DNA of 35,565 bases, taken from positions 1 through 35,565 of the forward strand of contig JAMCWO010000329.1 in NCBI GenBank assembly GCA_023481165.1. Direction: 5' to 3'. Origin of the DNA: Planctomycetota bacterium (lineage in GTDB: Bacteria; Planctomycetota; Phycisphaerae; Sedimentisphaerales; Anaerobacaceae). The notes under the pieces were generated by a model. That model was given only the letters and a program-made list of their open reading frames with translations. It made no database searches and was not told the origin of the DNA. Position 1 is the stretch's first letter. Every line of letters starts with the position of its first letter. This document shows, piece after piece, positions 19,001-27,095 of the stretch. Position numbers and translations under genes: made by a program.

Positions 19001-20387
19001 CGTCGTTGTGCCAGAAGGTGTCGGTCGCCAGGTCGAAGTCCCAGATCCCGTCGCTGGTGGCTTCGCTGACGAGTTCCAGCCGCTGCAAGGCCTCGATCCG
19101 CTTTTCCTCGGCGATCCGCCGCTCGGTCACGTCCCGGGCGAAGACGAAGAGTCGATCACTATCCAGGCGCTGCATCGTGACGTCGACATCCACCAGGCTG
19201 CCATCCTTGCGGACGTGCCGCGTCAGAAACTTGTCCCCGCCTTCCTGGAGAGTCTTTTGCAAGTGCCGGGCCACCTCCGCCCGTTGCGTTGGCTCCCAGA
19301 CATCCAGGACCTTCATCCGGACCAGGTCCTCGCAGCTATGACCGAGCATGCGGCAATAGGTGTCATTCACTTCGAGGTAGCGGCCCTCGGCGTCGAGGAT
19401 GCAGAAGCCGTCCTGGAGGTTGCGGATGACGGTGGTGTACTTCTCTTCGGCCTGGATGCGGTCCGTGATATCGCGGATCGTCACGAGCACGGTTCGGACG
19501 GTCCGGTCCTCATCGAACTCGGGCGCCACGGCGGCGCTGTAGTAGCGCAGACCCCGTGGCGAGTCGCACTGGAACTCGGCCCGCCCGGTTCTCGCCGTGC
19601 CGAAGACCTTCTGGATTGGCTCGGTCCAAGTCGCGACCAGATCCTCCGGCGCCTCCAACGCGCCCAGCGTGCGGCCGATGACTTCCTCCGCCGGAATACC
19701 CACGGCATCTTCCACGTGCCGACTGGCGTAGACGATGCGCAGGTCCCTGTCGATCCGGACGATGATGTCGGGGGAGTTCTCGGCCAGGGTGCGGAACCGC
19801 CGCTCCGAGTCCCGCAGCCGCTGCTCGGCGCGAACTAACCCGGTGACGTCCAGCATGGCCGTGCGGCACTGCACGACCTTGTTGCCTGCCAGCACCGGCC
19901 GGCTATGCAGCCGCACCGTCAAATGCACCTGGTCTTTGGCGATCACCTCGATTTCGCATTGTTGGCTCTTGCCGGTCTTGAAGAGGGCGCTGTAATGGAG
20001 CCGCCACGTATCCCGGCTGGCCGGCGCGACGTGCAGGCTGAAGGACCGGCCGACAATGCTGGATCGATCCAAGCCGAGCATGGAGGTGGCCGTCAGGTTG
20101 GCCTCGACCACCCGGCCGTCGGCGTCGAAGACGAGGTAGCCGACCGGGGCGAAGTCGAACAGATCGGCGTACCTGCTCCGCGACTGCTCCAGCTCGACCT
20201 GGGTCTTGCGCAGCTCCTCGTTCTGCATCTCCATCTCGACTTGGTGGACGCGCAGCTCGTGCACGAGCACGGCGACTTCAGCCTCGGACATCTCCTCGAC
20301 GGCGACCGTTTCGGGATGCAGCCTGTGCTCGGCCTGCTGTCTCAGGCCCTCGGAGGCCTCGGGGGGCTTTTCGTTGTGCTTCTTCAT
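16023..20387 (-). CDS. Multi-PAS sensor histidine kinase (about nine PAS domains, HisKA_3 type)
   Basis: 1454 residues with no obvious membrane segment or signal peptide, so a cytoplasmic sensor. After a Glu-rich coiled start come about nine PAS/PAC units (roughly 70-190, 195-315, 315-440, 445-560, 565-690, 745-860, 865-985, 1000-1115, 1118-1222). A coiled coil at about 690-740 separates the fifth and sixth. The kinase core has phosphoacceptor His1260 in LALLLHDSIGQSL (HisKA_3). Its HATPase boxes are ELLTNISKHAQ (about 1365), EDDGKGF (about 1395) and GFGLFSIRER (about 1415). This kinase class pairs with NarL-type regulators, and one follows directly. The start ATG overlaps the TGA of the cheB-cheR fusion (ATGA). 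The last PAS closely resembles the last PAS of that fusion. Ligands or cofactors for the PAS domains are unknown. Confidence 0.94.
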   Translation of the reverse strand: MKKHNEKPPEASEGLRQQAEHRLHPETVAVEEMSEAEVAVLVHELRVHQVEMEMQNEELRKTQVELEQSRSRYADLFDFAPVGYLVFDADGRVVEANLTATSMLGLDRSSIVGRSFSLHVAPASRDTWRLHYSALFKTGKSQQCEIEVIAKDQVHLTVRLHSRPVLAGNKVVQCRTAMLDVTGLVRAEQRLRDSERRFRTLAENSPDIIVRIDRDLRIVYASRHVEDAVGIPAEEVIGRTLGALEAPEDLVATWTEPIQKVFGTARTGRAEFQCDSPRGLRYYSAAVAPEFDEDRTVRTVLVTIRDITDRIQAEEKYTTVIRNLQDGFCILDAEGRYLEVNDTYCRMLGHSCEDLVRMKVLDVWEPTQRAEVARHLQKTLQEGGDKFLTRHVRKDGSLVDVDVTMQRLDSDRLFVFARDVTERRIAEEKRIEALQRLELVSEATSDGIWDFDLATDTFWHNDAYLTAFGYAPEEVDVSRQWWQEHVHPQDRAQVVSSLEGVLQNHQDRWSARYRFQRKDGSYAWVMARARVLRDEQGRAVRLVGSMMDLTEKLELVDQLETERSKLATILDTALSAIIVVDERGGLSYANPAAGELTGRSMSPGAGLESYRDMGVYHLDGTPCEPDDLPLVRSALYGEMHTEEQLLVRRPDGTTRHTLVNTSPLVGREGKTTGAVAVIQDITELKQAERALREAHDRLEEKVQERTTQLDQTVATLQEEVAEKIEAQNLLLRQNEVLQKIINNIPVLLFFLDAEGCVGMINEAVTRILGYSLGDFQEHTALDLCFPEPEHRREVWEYLQTAGGSWRDFFVQDKEGEKIISSWASVRLADGSYLAIAIDIRERVQLETCVRESEQRYRTLVEMSPDAISVERDGVIQFANSTAVSLLGAKAAEEVVGRPLLDFIHPDHRQRVDRQFARLRQRRKPIPVTEEKIVRPDGTAIDIELAAMPIIFENQPANQVVLRDITPRKQVETKLRENATKLQQQAQLLDLAHDSIVVNDMEGRIVFWNRGAEQTYGWTQQEAVGKISHELLRTRFPLNLIEITAKLLDQGRWNGELTHTTRGGETIVVSTRWALQTDESGRPSGILVIDRDITQQKRAEQATIEAWRFAESVTDTIQESLLVLNQDLRVVSANQTFYRTFGVAREETMGRLIYELGNRQWDIPELRRLLEDVLPHSSSFESYEVEHDFEHIGRRTMLLNARQIYRQSQQTQMILLAIMDITLRKEQERKIQEHQRELATLTEELLLTEERERRRLALLLHDSIGQSLAFSKREIGMLQKSTPEEVRQALEYVKEQIDDAIRQTRSLTFELSPTTLHTFGLEAAVEELAEQFAQRGGFQYHFETTEEDKPLSEQIKALLYRASRELLTNISKHAQASNVFIRIDRVDESIRIIMEDDGKGFDIARLEEIIHQRQGFGLFSIRERLTHVGGAFAVESAPGQGTKVTLVAPLQGTPA

Positions 20388-23300
20388 GCCTGGGTTTGTC
20401 CCGTGATATCCTCGAAGGCCAGGAGGATGCGGCCGGTGGTTTCACCCTTATGGACCGTCTGGCGGGCGTTGAGCAGCATCGTCCGTTCGCCGATCTGCGG
20501 GAAGTCGGCGCGCACCTGGTAATCGTCGAACCGGGTGTTTTGCGGAATGATGTCCTCGAGGAGCTTGCGCAACTCGGGGATGTCCCACTGATTGTTGCCC
20601 AATTCGTAGATCCGCCGGCCCAAGGTCTCCTCCGGGCGGACGCGGAAATGCCGGCAGAACGCCGGGTTGACTCCGACAACTCTCAGGCTCTGGTCGAGGA
20701 TCAACAGCGGCTGGCGGACGGTCTCCACGATGGCCTCGGCAAAGCCGGCGGCCTGCTTGGAGGTTTCGAGCAATTTCTTCTGATCGCTGACGTCGACGAA
20801 CGTGATCACCGTGCCTTCGATGACGTTCTCGGTGGTGCGATAGGGAATGACCCTCATCTGGTACCACTCGCCGCTGTCGCACGCGATCTCTTTGTCCACC
20901 CGCGTCAACGTCTCCAGCACACTGCGGATGTCCGTCAGGAGATCCGGGCACTGCAAGTTGGTGGAGATATCGTCGAGCGGCCGGCCCACATCGCGTTCCA
21001 TCAGCCGGAAGATCTTGCGGGCCGCCGGCGTAAACCGCCGAATCCGCAGGTCCCGGTCCAGGAACAGCGTGGCGACCTCCGTGGCCCCCAGCAGGTTGTT
21101 CAGATCGTCGTACGCTTTGGACAACTCGTCAATCTTCTGCTGATGCTCGGAGTTGACCGTGCGCAGCTCCTCGTTCGTCGATTGCAGCTCCTCGCGGCTG
21201 GTGTCCAACTCTTCATTCGTGCTCTGGAGTTCCTCGTTGGTCGATTGCAGTTCCTCGTTGGAGCTTTTGAGCTCCTCGTTACTCGTCTCGAGCTCCTCGA
21301 TGGTCGTCTGCAGGTACTCCCGGGAGGATTGCAGCTCCTGCTCCAGCTCGCGGATGCGGCCGCCCTTCTCCTGCCCGGGCCCCTCCGTGGGCAGGGGAAC
21401 CGCGACCGCGCTCTCCGGTTTCTTCTCCTTCAGGTGGCTTTTGAAGACCACCAGCATCAGGTTGTCGTCGGCCCCGGCCTCGGCGACCGGTCGCACGACG
21501 ATATCCGTCTCGAAGTAGTGCTCGTTGGCGCGGATCTGGATGTCCTTTTCCATCGCGAGGCGCTTCTCGTGGAAGGCTCGTTTGAGCAGCAGGTTGAGCT
21601 TGAAATGGATCTCCGGCCGGGCCATCTGGATAATGTTGGTGGTGGGCTTGCCGCTCGGCTGCATGAGATACGGGCTCGTATCGCCGTTGAAATAGACAAT
21701 GTTGAACTCTTCGTCGACCAGCACGCAGGGCAGGGAGTAATCGCGGAGAATCACGTGTTCGGCGACCTCGGCCACATCGTGCCTCGTTTTGGCGGCGCGG
21801 GGTTTCTCCCGCACCACGTCCGGCTCCCGATGATAACCCAGCTCCGCCGCCTCGGGGTCGTAACCGGCCTCGACGGGCTTACGCCGGAAGATCTTGTGCT
21901 TGGCGTCGACGGGCGCAAACAGGTCGGCGAACGTCCCGATGGACTCGCTTTCCCCCAGGAAGAGGATCGCGCCGGGATTCAGCGTGTAATGGAACATGGG
22001 GATCAGCTTCTTCTGCAGGGTGTTGTCCATGTAAATCAGGATATTGCGGCAGCAGGCGAGATCCAGCTTGGAGAAGGGGGCGTCCTTGATGAGGTTGTGC
22101 TTGGCGAAGACGATCGTCTCGCGGATATTGTTCTTGATCTTGTAGCTGTTGCCCTCTTCGATGAAGAAGCGTTTGAGACGCGTCTGCGAGACATCGGCGG
22201 CGATGCTCTTGGGATAGAGGCCCCGGCGGCCGGTATTGACGGACTCCTCGTCGAGATCGGTGGCGAAGATCTGCAGCAGGTGATGTTTCTCGTCCCGGGC
22301 CATCTGCTCGTGGAAGAGAATGGCGACGGTGTAGGCCTCTTCGCCCGTGGCGCAGCCGGCCACCCAGACTCGCAGCGGAACCTCCGGTGGCTTCTCGATC
22401 ACCAGGGGCCGGATGACCTGCTCGGCGAGCGCGTCCCAGGCCTCACGATCGCGGAAGAAGTTGGTCACCGTGATGAGCATCTCGCGGGCCAGGATCTCGA
22501 CCTCCTCGGTCCTTTCCTGCAGCAATTTGATGTAGTGGTCGAGGTCCTCGATCTGGTGCACGGCCAACCGCCGGGCGATCCGCCGCCGGATCGTGTTGCG
22601 CTTGTAATGGGAGAAGTCGTGCCCGGTCTGGTTGCGGATCAGCAGAAAGATTCTCTGAAGCTGATCTTCGGACTTCTCCTCCGGTTCCGGGGTCTTGCGC
22701 TGTTCGAGATAGGGGTGGCGCATATACTGGGCCAGTTGCTCGCCCATTTTCTCGACGGGCAGGATGAAATCGACCATGCCGGTCTCGATGGCGCTGCGCG
22801 GCATGGAATCGTACTTGGCCTGCTCCTCCTTCTGGACCATGGCCATGCCGCCGGCGGCCTTGATCTCGCGCAGGCCCAGGGTGCCGTCGGAGCCGGTACC
22901 GGACAGAATGATGGCGATGGCCCGCTCGGCCTCATCCCGGGCCAGGGTGCGAAGGAACGCATCGATGGGCAGATGGGCGCCCGAATGGGGCGGAGGCTCC
23001 ACCAGAAACAGGACGCCGTGCATGATCGAGACGTCCTTATCGGCCGGGGCCAGATAGATCGTGTTCGGCTCGACTCTCACGCCGTCCTCGATGTCCTTGA
23101 CGGCCAGGCGCGTATGCTTCTCGATCAGGGATTTCATGACGCTCGTGCGGTCCGTGGCCCGGTGTTGCACGACGACGAAAGCCACGTTCAGCTCGCTCGG
23201 CAGGCTGGCGAACATGCCCTGGAGGGCCTCCAGGCCGCCGGCCGAAGCGCCCACGCCCACCACGGGGCAGGGAGCCCGATTATAATCCGGTGCCTCCGGC

Positions 23301-23407
23301 TCCGCCGGCTGTCCCGCCTGGACGGGCTGCTCGTCCGGCCTTTGCTCGTTCGGAGCCTTCGGTTCCCGTTTACGTCGGGGAGTTTTGTCGCCCTTTTCTC
23401 CAGCCAT
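20384..23407 (-). CDS. CheB-CheR-PAS fusion protein (methylesterase / methyltransferase / PAS)
   Basis: 1007 residues. The CheB methylesterase domain (about 45-235) has apparent catalytic residues Ser55 (GVGASAGG), His82 (VVVQH) and Asp174 (SGTGSDGT). It lacks an N-terminal receiver domain, having instead a charged Lys/Pro-rich tail. The CheR methyltransferase domain (about 250-500) has [20 protein letters not shown], the acidic [11 protein letters not shown] and [10 protein letters not shown] region with PAS-like folds follows, then a long coiled coil (about 680-770) built on [10 protein letters not shown] repeats. Two PAS domains finish the protein. Such fusions are usually found next to PAS histidine kinases rather than chemoreceptors, as here. 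The ATG at 23407 has GGAGAG upstream. The stop is coupled to the kinase start by ATGA. Confidence 0.95.
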   Translation of the reverse strand: MAGEKGDKTPRRKREPKAPNEQRPDEQPVQAGQPAEPEAPDYNRAPCPVVGVGASAGGLEALQGMFASLPSELNVAFVVVQHRATDRTSVMKSLIEKHTRLAVKDIEDGVRVEPNTIYLAPADKDVSIMHGVLFLVEPPPHSGAHLPIDAFLRTLARDEAERAIAIILSGTGSDGTLGLREIKAAGGMAMVQKEEQAKYDSMPRSAIETGMVDFILPVEKMGEQLAQYMRHPYLEQRKTPEPEEKSEDQLQRIFLLIRNQTGHDFSHYKRNTIRRRIARRLAVHQIEDLDHYIKLLQERTEEVEILAREMLITVTNFFRDREAWDALAEQVIRPLVIEKPPEVPLRVWVAGCATGEEAYTVAILFHEQMARDEKHHLLQIFATDLDEESVNTGRRGLYPKSIAADVSQTRLKRFFIEEGNSYKIKNNIRETIVFAKHNLIKDAPFSKLDLACCRNILIYMDNTLQKKLIPMFHYTLNPGAILFLGESESIGTFADLFAPVDAKHKIFRRKPVEAGYDPEAAELGYHREPDVVREKPRAAKTRHDVAEVAEHVILRDYSLPCVLVDEEFNIVYFNGDTSPYLMQPSGKPTTNIIQMARPEIHFKLNLLLKRAFHEKRLAMEKDIQIRANEHYFETDIVVRPVAEAGADDNLMLVVFKSHLKEKKPESAVAVPLPTEGPGQEKGGRIRELEQELQSSREYLQTTIEELETSNEELKSSNEELQSTNEELQSTNEELDTSREELQSTNEELRTVNSEHQQKIDELSKAYDDLNNLLGATEVATLFLDRDLRIRRFTPAARKIFRLMERDVGRPLDDISTNLQCPDLLTDIRSVLETLTRVDKEIACDSGEWYQMRVIPYRTTENVIEGTVITFVDVSDQKKLLETSKQAAGFAEAIVETVRQPLLILDQSLRVVGVNPAFCRHFRVRPEETLGRRIYELGNNQWDIPELRKLLEDIIPQNTRFDDYQVRADFPQIGERTMLLNARQTVHKGETTGRILLAFEDITGQTQA
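21160..21320. repeat. In-gene 21-nt tandem repeat encoding a coiled coil
   Basis: Inside the CheB-CheR fusion the DNA repeats with a 21-base period around a core like AGCTCCTCGTTGGTCGATTG (plus strand). It encodes heptads of EELQSTN type at about residues 696-749 and so forms a continuous helix between the CheR and PAS parts. Such heptad coding arrays are common in this fusion family and can change length by slippage. Confidence 0.75.
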
Positions 23408-23735
23408 GCCAACTCTCCAATCCTATAGATCCTATAGGTCTCGAATTCCTCCCGTCAGAAGTATTTAATCATCCAATTTACCTACGAGTCCGGCAGGGTG
23501 CAAGCGGCGAAGGTTCGATTAAGGATTTTGCCTAGTTAGGCATCGGGAGTTGCCCTATTCCCTCCGGGTGTGGGGCGGGGACTGCGTCGTCGCCCGCGGC
23601 GCGTGGGAAATCCTGTTGGGCAATTGAGCACGTTCCTGACTCGTGACGGCCCCGAAATGGCCTAGACTATGTGGGTGGCGGCAGGGCATCCGCCTTCTCT
23701 GTCAAGGAGCAAGAGCCAGGAAAGGAGACGCGATC
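23408..23735. promoter_or_regulatory. Divergent control region between cheB-cheR and dodecin, with two palindromes
   Basis: About 330 bases between the minus-strand signalling operon and the plus-strand dodecin gene. It holds a perfect 7-3-7 palindrome, CCTATAG-ATC-CTATAGG, at 23422-23438. This lies just 15 bases before the cheB-cheR start codon, inside its leader. A second palindrome, TGCCTA-GT-TAGGCA, lies at 23529-23542, nearer the centre. Both are operator-like. I could not identify firm -35/-10 boxes for either side. No coding frame in the interval looks real. Confidence 0.5.
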
Positions 23736-23942
23736 ATGTCTGTCGCCAAGATCATCGAGGTCAGTGCCGGCTCGCCGAAGAGCTTTGAAGGTGCGATCGA
23801 GCAGGGGATCGCCCGGGCCGCGGAGACCGTTGACGATATCCGCGGCGCCTGGATCAAGGAGATGCAGGTCAAGGTCGAGAACGGGAAGATCACGGAATAC
23901 CGCGTGGACATGAAGGTCACCTTCGTGATCCACGGGACCTAG
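23736..23942 (+). CDS. Dodecin-family flavin-binding protein
   Basis: 68 residues, the normal dodecin length. The sequence has the family order: strand VAKIIEVSAGSP, helix SFEGAIEQGIARAAETV, then VDDIRGAWIKEMQVKVENGKI with the conserved Trp, and the closing strand YRVDMKVTFVI. Dodecins form hollow dodecamers that bind flavins through stacked Trp residues and act in flavin storage or protection. The start is the ATG at 23736, with AAAGGAG eight bases upstream; an earlier in-frame start at 23643 has no such support. The lipoprotein gene at 23972 follows by 29 bases, so the two probably share a transcript. Confidence 0.93.
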   Translation: MSVAKIIEVSAGSPKSFEGAIEQGIARAAETVDDIRGAWIKEMQVKVENGKITEYRVDMKVTFVIHGT

Positions 23943-23971
23943 GAGCGCGGGACGCTCGGGAGGATACGGCC

Positions 23972-24436
23972 ATGAAAGCGCACGCCCTCATGCTCGCCGT
24001 CTTCGGAATCGGCGGCGGTCTGCTGGCCCCAGGGTGCTCCACCTACCACGACCCTGCCACCGGCGAGAAAGCGACGTACGGAATACAGACCCTCAAGGCG
24101 CGGCTCGACCTCGATGTCGGGACGCTTTACGCCGCCGCCCAAAGAGCGGCGGTCGAGGCGAATCTCAAGGTGGTGCGGACAGCCGAGGATGGGATATCGG
24201 GCGAGATCTGGGCGTATGATGCCCAGCGGGACCTGGTGCAAATCCGGCTGGGGGCGCTGCCGGAGGGCCGAACCTTGCTGGCCATCAACATCGGGGTATT
24301 CGGCGACAAGAACAAATCCATCGTCTTGTTCGAGTATATCCTGGACAATCTGAACCGGGCGGAGCGGTTCGCGGCGGCCTGCTCTGGCCCGTGGGCTGAC
24401 CAAGCCGTCCGCCCCCCGCGCGGCGTGGCACCATAG
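23972..24436 (+). CDS. DUF3568-like small lipoprotein
   Basis: 154 residues. A hydrophobic start ends in LLAPGC, giving a plausible lipidated Cys near residue 22. The body (LKARLDLDVGTLYAAAQRAAVEANLKVV, then GISGEIWAYDAQRDLVQIRLG and TLLAINIGVFGDKNKSI) has the helix-strand-strand pattern of DUF3568-type lipoproteins. These are small envelope proteins of unknown role. The C-terminus is Pro/Arg-rich. The Shine-Dalgarno GGGAGG lies eight bases upstream of the ATG. It is in tandem with dodecin, and a hairpin repeat lies just downstream at 24464-24504. Confidence 0.68.
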   Translation: MKAHALMLAVFGIGGGLLAPGCSTYHDPATGEKATYGIQTLKARLDLDVGTLYAAAQRAAVEANLKVVRTAEDGISGEIWAYDAQRDLVQIRLGALPEGRTLLAINIGVFGDKNKSIVLFEYILDNLNRAERFAAACSGPWADQAVRPPRGVAP

Positions 24437-24463
24437 CCGCAGGGCGCGGCCATGGCACCGACT

Positions 24464-24504
24464 CTGTCATCCTTCACTCCGCTACGCTCCGTTCAGGATG
24501 ACAG
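24464..24504. repeat. Hairpin repeat, left copy flanking the uracil-DNA glycosylase gene
   Basis: Perfect 10-bp arms CTGTCATCCT (24464-24473) and AGGATGACAG (24495-24504) around a 21-base loop. Bases 24485-24503 (CGCTCCGTTCAGGATGACA) are the exact reverse complement of 25291-25309 on the other side of the gene. It lacks a T-run, so it looks more like a dispersed palindromic repeat than an intrinsic terminator. It may still protect or end the transcript of the lipoprotein gene before it. Confidence 0.75.
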
Positions 24505-24533
24505 ACAGAGCGCAAGAATTATTCCTAATCGTA

Positions 24534-25163
24534 TCACTTTCGCGCAGCGTGTAGTTGCGTGGCCAGGAGCTGCTTGAGCAGGGCCATGTCCTCCTCCATG
24601 CTGTCCCGGGTCTCGGGGACGCGGAAGGCTACGGCCGGATGGTAAGTCAGGAAATACTGCCGGCCGTCGCGCGCGACCACTTCGCCATGGATCTGCCGCA
24701 GGCTCCGCTGATCCTTTAGAACCTGCTGCAGGGCAACCCGGCCCAGGAGCACGATGATCGATGGGTCCACCAGATCGATCTGCCGATCGAGCCACGTCGC
24801 CTGGCAGATATTCAGCTCGTTCGTGTGCGGCGTGCGGTTGTTGGGCGGCCGGCACTTGACGCACGAGGTGATGTAGACCTCCTCCCGCTTCAGGCCCGCC
24901 GTCTCCAGCAGCCGGTTGAGGAGCATCCCGGAGGGCCCGACAAACGGGCGGCCCAACCGGTCCTCTTTGCCGCCGGGGGCCTCGCCGATGAAGAAGACTT
25001 CGGCGCCGACCGGACCCTCCCCCGGAACCGCGTGAGTCCGGCTCTTATGCAGGGGACAGCGCACGCAGACCCGAATCCCTTCATCCAGTTCGTGCATTCG
25101 CCTTTGCCGTTCTTGCTTGGTCATAAACGCGAATTCCCTGGCGGATGTATCTTCGTTCATCAT
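24534..25163 (-). CDS. Family 4 uracil-DNA glycosylase (4Fe-4S)
   Basis: 209 residues. It removes uracil from DNA as the first step of base-excision repair. The four cluster Cys are visible as Cys33, Cys36 (CVRC), Cys104 and Cys120, with spacing of the family 4 type. Active-site motif 1 is GEAPGGKEDRLGRPFVGPSG (residues 60-79) and motif 2 is HPAVAFR in the C-terminal third. There are two ATG choices at 25163 and 25160, and another Met at residue 14. It is a single gene on the minus strand, convergent with the dodecin-lipoprotein pair. An inverted pair of a 19-bp repeat flanks it. Confidence 0.94.
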   Translation of the reverse strand: MMNEDTSAREFAFMTKQERQRRMHELDEGIRVCVRCPLHKSRTHAVPGEGPVGAEVFFIGEAPGGKEDRLGRPFVGPSGMLLNRLLETAGLKREEVYITSCVKCRPPNNRTPHTNELNICQATWLDRQIDLVDPSIIVLLGRVALQQVLKDQRSLRQIHGEVVARDGRQYFLTYHPAVAFRVPETRDSMEEDMALLKQLLATQLHAARK

Positions 25164-25290
25164 AACCGGCCGCCGCTAGACCTGCGCGCAGGACGTTGTC
25201 TACATGTACACAGGAATTATCCTATGTTCCGCCCCTTCTGAGCCTGTGGTACCATGTGATACGAATTTTGACTGGCTCTTGCGTTCTGCT

Positions 25291-25319
25291 TGTCATCCTG
25301 AACGGAGCGCAGATGACAA
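25291..25319. repeat. Hairpin repeat, right copy flanking the uracil-DNA glycosylase gene
   Basis: Contains TGTCATCCTGAACGGAGCG (25291-25309), inverted relative to the copy at 24485-24503. It closes with GATGACA (25313-25319), so TGTCATC/GATGACA can pair. The translated peptide CHPERS is one I remember from many spurious bacterial ORFs, indicating a widespread repeat. Confidence 0.7.
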
Positions 25320-25397
25320 AGGCGGTATCACGCACGAACCTCACCGAATCCGTATAGCATACAGCATGGCTTTTGCGGCCGGGAAAGCAGAAGGGCC

Positions 25398-26213
25398 ATG
25401 GAAAGCATCTTGAACCAGAGTTATAAGTTGTTGAGCGGCTATTCGATGCCGGTTCTGGGGCTGGGCACCTGGCGGCTGGTCGGCGTAGCTTGCGAGCGCA
25501 TCGTGAGCGAGGCCCTCGAACTGGGTTACCGGCATATCGACACGGCGGAACTGTACGGCAACGAGGCCGAGATCGGCCAGGCGATTCGGAGCGTCGCGCG
25601 GGGGGAGCTGTTCCTCACGTCCAAGGTCAGCAGTGCGAATCTGCGGACGAATGATGTCATTCGCGCCTGCACCGGGTCGCTGGAGCGTCTGGGCACCGGC
25701 TATCTGGACCTGTATCTGGTTCATTGGCCAAACGACGAGGTTCCTATCGCCGAGACGATGGAGGGCATGCAGTATCTCGTCGAAGAGGGAATGATCCGGA
25801 GCATGGGAGTGAGCAATTTCGACGTGGGCCGCTTGCGGGCGGCGATGGACGCATCCGACATCCCGGTCTGCAACGATCAGGTGGAGTATCATCCGTACCG
25901 GCCCCGCCGGGAACTGCCGCAATTCTGTCAAGAGCACGGTGTGGCCCTGACCGCCTACTGCCCGTTGGGAAAAGGCCGGGTCGTTCGCGATCCCACGCTG
26001 ACCCGAATCGGACAGATGTATGGAAAGTCGGCCTCCCAGGTCAGCCTGCGCTGGCTGCTGCAAAAAGGGGCTATCGTGATCCCGAAGGCCGGCTCCGTCG
26101 AGCACCTCCGGGAGAATGCACAGATGGATGGATGGGAACTCACGCCGGAGGATATGCGCCGGATCGAGGAAATGGGGATCGAGATGAAGCTTGTCGATGC
26201 CACGTACACGTAG
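25398..26213 (+). CDS. Aldo/keto reductase
   Basis: 271 residues, typical for a prokaryotic AKR of the 2,5-diketogluconate reductase-like group. It is an NADPH-dependent reductase of aldehydes and ketones. The catalytic tetrad is complete: Asp48, Tyr53 (HIDTAELYGNE), Lys76 (TSKVSS) and His109 (LVHWPN). The signature GMIRSMGVSNF follows, and the cofactor segment IVIPKAGSVEHLRENAQ is near the C-terminus. The start ATG at 25398 has GAAGGG very close upstream. Its TAG overlaps the Shine-Dalgarno (AGGAGG) of the Pol X-like gene, so the two are co-transcribed. The physiological substrate is unknown; methylglyoxal is one option, given the gloB-like gene elsewhere in the window. Confidence 0.93.
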   Translation: MESILNQSYKLLSGYSMPVLGLGTWRLVGVACERIVSEALELGYRHIDTAELYGNEAEIGQAIRSVARGELFLTSKVSSANLRTNDVIRACTGSLERLGTGYLDLYLVHWPNDEVPIAETMEGMQYLVEEGMIRSMGVSNFDVGRLRAAMDASDIPVCNDQVEYHPYRPRRELPQFCQEHGVALTAYCPLGKGRVVRDPTLTRIGQMYGKSASQVSLRWLLQKGAIVIPKAGSVEHLRENAQMDGWELTPEDMRRIEEMGIEMKLVDATYT

Positions 26214-26222
26214 GAGGACGGT

Positions 26223-27095
26223 GTGAAGAAGACAGCGAGCAGCAACGATGAGATCGCCGATACGCTCGACCACGTAGCCGATTTGCTCGAGCTGGAGGGC
26301 GAAAGCAGTTTTCGCGTACGCAGCTATCGCAACGCCGCTCAGACGATCCGCGACCTGGACACGCCGGTCCGTGAGTTGATGAAGCAGGATGGAGAGCACC
26401 TGCTCAAGGATCTGCCGGGGATCGGCGATAAGCTCGCGGGCTCGATCAAGGAGATTGCGACCACGGGCCGGCTGGGACTGGCCGAGCGACTCGAACACGA
26501 GACCTGGCCCGGCCAGCTCTTTACGCAGGTGCTTGGTATCGGGCCGGAGTTGGCCCGGCGCATCCACGAGCAACTCAAGATCAGCACCCTGGAGGAACTG
26601 GAACTGGCCGCGCACGATGGACGCCTGGAGCAAGTGAAAGGAATCGGCCCGGAGCGGGCGGAGGGTATCCGTGTGGCCCTGGCCGGCATGCTCAGTCAGT
26701 CGTCGCGGCGGAGACTGCGGCAGGCCATTCGGGAAGAGGCGCCCAGGCAAGAGCGTCCGTCCGTCGATCTGCTCCTGGAGATCGATGACCAGTACCGCCG
26801 CAAGGCCGAGCGGGACCAATTGCGCAAAATCTCCCCGAAGCGGTTCAATCCCGAGGGCGAGGCATGGCTGCCGGTCCTGCGCACCCAGCGCCAAGGCTGG
26901 AGCTTCACCGCGCTATTTTCCAACACCGCCCTGGCCCACCGCAGCGGCAAGACGCACGATTGGGTCGTGATCTACTACGAGAGGGCGGGCGAGCAGCAGC
27001 AAGGCACCGTCGTGACGGCCGAGCGCGGACCGCTGGCCGGCCAACGCGTGATCCGGGGTAGAGAGCGGGAATGCCGCGAGCATTACGGCTTATGA
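26223..27095 (+). CDS. DNA polymerase X-like N-terminal/HhH protein lacking the polymerase domain
   Basis: 290 residues from a GTG with AGGAGG five bases upstream. Residues 8-60 match the 8-kDa helical domain of family X polymerases (IADTLDHVADLLELEG, FRVRSYRNAAQTIRDL). Three helix-hairpin-helix motifs follow: DLPGIGDKLA (about 63-72), VLGIGPELA (103-111) and VKGIGPERA (138-146). The protein then departs from Pol X: no nucleotidyltransferase GS/DxD motif and no PHP domain. Instead there is a compact C-terminal region (about 190-290) with RFNPEGEAWLPVLRTQ, FTALFSNTALAHRSGKTHDW and VVIYYER. It probably binds gapped or branched DNA. The role of the C-terminal region is unknown. It is co-transcribed with the aldo/keto reductase, and its stop overlaps the convergent marC stop. 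Confidence 0.8.
   Translation: MKKTASSNDEIADTLDHVADLLELEGESSFRVRSYRNAAQTIRDLDTPVRELMKQDGEHLLKDLPGIGDKLAGSIKEIATTGRLGLAERLEHETWPGQLFTQVLGIGPELARRIHEQLKISTLEELELAAHDGRLEQVKGIGPERAEGIRVALAGMLSQSSRRRLRQAIREEAPRQERPSVDLLLEIDDQYRRKAERDQLRKISPKRFNPEGEAWLPVLRTQRQGWSFTALFSNTALAHRSGKTHDWVVIYYERAGEQQQGTVVTAERGPLAGQRVIRGRERECREHYGL

Noticed and set aside
16110-19838. Very long open frame (over 1200 codons) on the plus strand opposite the multi-PAS kinase
   Set aside because: It mirrors the kinase gene codon for codon, has no recognisable domain and is rich in Leu, Asp, Gly and Arg, as expected for the antisense of a high-G+C gene.
20396-23428. About 1010-codon open frame opposite the CheB-CheR fusion
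   Set aside because: Antisense shadow; the minus-strand frame carries clear CheB and CheR motifs and a good ribosome site.
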